A DNA stretch of 64,000 bases from Cytobacillus firmus (GTDB lineage Bacteria; Bacillota; Bacilli; Bacillales; Cytobacillaceae): contig NZ_JAMBOJ010000020.1 of NCBI RefSeq assembly GCF_023715565.1, positions 1 through 64,000 of the forward strand, read 5' to 3'. The position numbers and the translations under genes are program-made. This document shows, piece by piece, positions 61,978 through 64,000 of the stretch. Position 1 is the first letter of the stretch, and every line of letters begins with the position of its first letter. The notes below the pieces were generated by a model. That model was not told the origin of the DNA. It ran no database searches and was given only the letters and a program-made list of their open reading frames with translations.

Positions 61978-63101
61978 TGAAATATTCGGCTCTATTACTT
62001 CTCCTTTTTATGTTAGTAATGCTGAGTGGATGCTGGGGGAGTAAAGAATTGAGGGATGTGGGAATTATGTCGGGTATAGGAGTTGATAAAGGAATCGACT
62101 CGGGATTTGATGTCACTGCCCAAACGATTAAACCAGGTTCTAAAAGTGATCTCCCCATTTCTGCCATTGTCCATACTACTCATGGAGAAACTGTTTTTGA
62201 AGCAGTCAGGAATATGATCAGTGAAGCAAAAAAGAAGGAAATCCATCAACATATTGATTCGCTCATTATTGGAAAGGCTGTTGCCGAAGATGGAGTGACT
62301 TCTGCTTTTGATTTCTTTTTACGTGATCATGAACCTCGGTTTAACATGTCTGTTTTCTTAGCGGAAGGAAATGCTAAAGAAATTTTAGAAATCTTAAATA
62401 CCGAATTATATGATATTCCAGCTAGAGAGATGAAAAACTCTCTTGTCGAGCAAAAAGCATTATCAAAAGCCCCTTATGTGGAATTGCATAATTTTTACCA
62501 ACGTTTAATTGATCCCTATCAAGACCCTTATATGCCAATCATTCATAAGATAGATAATGATTTTAAGAATGAGGGTACAGCAATTTTTAAAGGAGATAAG
62601 TTGGTGGGAGAGCTAAATGGAGTTGAAACAAGGGGAATGCTAAGAGTACAGGGAGAGTTAGAAGGGGGGATTCAGGTTATTCATGTGCCTTTATCTGAAG
62701 AAGAAACCGTTAACGTATCCATCGAAGTTAAAGACTCAAAGACAACTATTAATAATTTTTTGAAAGACGGACAGCCAGTTATAGAGATATCAATTCAAGA
62801 GACCGGATTTATTGGTGAAACCTCAAAAGCTGTCAGATTAGCGAAAGATGATATTAAAAAAATCAATCAGCTTTACAAAAATGCTATAAAAAAAGAAGTT
62901 GAAGATTCTGTGGATAAAATTCAAAAAGAATTAAAGGCAAATACCTTTGATTTTGCTGAAATCATTCGCAGGAATGAAAAAGACTATTGGAAACATCATA
63001 AGGAAAATTGGGAGGAAATATATCCCTCATTAAAAGTAGTCGTAAAAGTCAATACAGAGTTGCCTGCAAACGGTTTAGTAAATTATGAAGGAGGAAGATA
63101 A
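61977..63101 (+). CDS. Ger(x)C family germinant receptor lipoprotein
   Basis: A 374-aa lipoprotein subunit of the receptor. The lipobox is MLSGC near residue 19, followed by WGSKELRDVGIMSGIGVDKG, the standard GerC start. Middle motifs FFLRDHEPRFNMSVFLAEG near 120 and the C-terminal helical part with DYWKHHKENWEEIYP (domain III) are conserved. It overlaps the A-subunit gene at the stop and start (TAATG) and precedes the B-subunit gene, giving the order A-C-B. Confidence 0.95.
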   Translation: MKYSALLLLLFMLVMLSGCWGSKELRDVGIMSGIGVDKGIDSGFDVTAQTIKPGSKSDLPISAIVHTTHGETVFEAVRNMISEAKKKEIHQHIDSLIIGKAVAEDGVTSAFDFFLRDHEPRFNMSVFLAEGNAKEILEILNTELYDIPAREMKNSLVEQKALSKAPYVELHNFYQRLIDPYQDPYMPIIHKIDNDFKNEGTAIFKGDKLVGELNGVETRGMLRVQGELEGGIQVIHVPLSEEETVNVSIEVKDSKTTINNFLKDGQPVIEISIQETGFIGETSKAVRLAKDDIKKINQLYKNAIKKEVEDSVDKIQKELKANTFDFAEIIRRNEKDYWKHHKENWEEIYPSLKVVVKVNTELPANGLVNYEGGR

Positions 63102-63102
63102 T

Positions 63103-64000
63103 GTGGAAGTTGTTTCATATCGGCAATCCGTCTTTCTTCTGTCCATGATTTTGCCCGTTACTGGCCACTTTCTTTTATTGCCGACAATCTTTTCCATGGC
63201 CGGCCATGAGGCATGGGTGGCCATCCTCCTAGCCATGCCTTTCGGGTTTTTTTTGGGGTTTACTATCTTTCGGCTGCATATGATTTATCCTAAATCCACA
63301 TTAGACGGGATGCTTGTGCAAACCTTTGGCAAAATAGCCGGAAAGATTATGATACTGCCTTTTGCTGTTTATTTTTTATATTTAACAATCATAACTTTTT
63401 TTGGAATTGTAGACTTTGTACAGGTGATTTTTCTGCCTGAGACACCAAGGTGGGTAATCGGTACTGCATTTTACCTGATCGTTCTTTATGCTTTATTCGT
63501 AGGCATTGAGAATATTACAAGAATTAGCGAAGCTATCCTGCCATTCATCGTTATTACTGGTTTTGCAATAGCTATAAGCACTTTTGGAGAAAAGGATTTT
63601 AATAACTTGCTGCCTATTTTTGAAGAAGGCCTATTTCCTCTCTTTGATGCCATTATTTTAACTGTTGGCCTATATGGGGAAATGACCTTACTGTTAATGG
63701 TACAGTTGAGAAAGCAATATGAAAGTTCGAAATCCTTGCTGTATACAAACAGCCTTTTAGTCCTTTTGATTGCAATTATGTTTGTTGGAACAGTAACAGG
63801 TACATTGGCTGTTTTTGGGGAGCAGTTAGTTAGAACACTTGAATATCCTGCACAAAGTATCGTGAGACTTGTTTCTTTCGGATTTGTGGAACGTTTTGAT
63901 GTTTATGGAATTATCGTAATTGTATTTGGCGGGATCATCCGTATTTCTGTCCTGCACAGTTCGATTGGAAAAAGCTTTGAGCCCTGGTTCAAAGATAAAG
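63103..64000 (+). CDS. Germinant receptor subunit B (GerAB/ArcD-like), partial
   Basis: Partial gene, cut by the window end. GTG 63103 follows GGAGGAAG inside the end of the C gene and the frame stays open to 64000 (about 299 codons). The ATG at 63101 gives only a short frame and is not the start. The product has repeated membrane segments with LPVTGHFLLLPTIFSMAG, EITRISEAILPFIV-like sequence (seen as NITRISEAILPF) and YGEMTLLLMVQLRK. This is the spore-germination permease-like family of the APC superfamily, about 365 aa when complete, so roughly 65 codons are missing. Confidence 0.9.
   Translation, partial: MEVVSYRQSVFLLSMILPVTGHFLLLPTIFSMAGHEAWVAILLAMPFGFFLGFTIFRLHMIYPKSTLDGMLVQTFGKIAGKIMILPFAVYFLYLTIITFFGIVDFVQVIFLPETPRWVIGTAFYLIVLYALFVGIENITRISEAILPFIVITGFAIAISTFGEKDFNNLLPIFEEGLFPLFDAIILTVGLYGEMTLLLMVQLRKQYESSKSLLYTNSLLVLLIAIMFVGTVTGTLAVFGEQLVRTLEYPAQSIVRLVSFGFVERFDVYGIIVIVFGGIIRISVLHSSIGKSFEPWFKDK

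Overview
The window is chromosomal DNA of a low-to-mid GC, endospore-forming member of the Bacillaceae. It carries spore-specific genes (cwlJ, a CotY/CotZ-type coat protein, a gerA-type germinant receptor, a spoIISAB toxin-antitoxin pair), AGGAGG-type ribosome sites and many TTG/GTG starts. A copper nitrite reductase with nos accessory genes and a Bacillus-type sulfate assimilation operon suggest a soil or sediment Bacillus in the broad sense, for example a Cytobacillus-like species. The species name is inference only. No rRNA, tRNA or CRISPR array was seen.

Layout. 0-5 kb is an accessory segment: an M14 carboxypeptidase, a frameshifted IS1595-type transposase, then two small AT-rich modules (an aminoglycoside nucleotidyltransferase and an XRE regulator with a membrane protein) bounded by three copies of a 37-bp hairpin repeat. 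5.2-11.5 kb is sulfate assimilation and siroheme synthesis (yezD-like, cysH, cysP, sat, cysC, sumT, sirB, sirC). 11.6-15.5 kb is a glycerate or sugar-diacid module: CdaR regulator, GntP permease and glycerate kinase, with palindromic operator candidates and a cre-like site. 15.6-19.8 kb holds transporters, a 54-aa gene and a chemoreceptor without an external sensor domain.

20-28.8 kb is a catabolic locus. A GntR repressor and an HMG-CoA-lyase-like enzyme diverge from a class III CoA-transferase, LeuCD-like hydro-lyase, YhdT/SSS symporter, MFS transporter and flavin reductase, with three identical TTGTATACAA sites in between. The gene set fits breakdown of a C5/C6 branched dicarboxylic acid, for example citraconate via (R)-citramalyl-CoA; this is inference.

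29-31.7 kb has an aldehyde dehydrogenase and spoIISAB. 32-40.7 kb is a spore-surface locus: three paralogous CsxC/SPOCS-like proteins, a 653-aa acidic scaffold-like protein ending in a related domain, a CotY/CotZ-type protein and a CwlC-like amidase carrying a glucosaminidase domain. Set in its middle is a two-gene operon for a ParM-like actin ATPase and a small partner, the most unusual feature of the window.

40.7-48.5 kb: hemolysin III and DUF1836 proteins, a six-copy 52-bp tandem hairpin array, UppP, then nirK-nosDLYF under a class II FNR-like promoter, with no nosZ in the window. 48.5-64 kb: a beta-propeller protein, a four-hairpin structured noncoding element, a CNNM/CorC protein, small unknown genes, azoreductase, YdcF, CwlJ, YlbC, SpeD, a MerR-DUF3967 protein, a C39-like peptidase, an AbrB-type membrane protein, and a gerA-type operon in the order A-C-B whose last gene runs off the window end.
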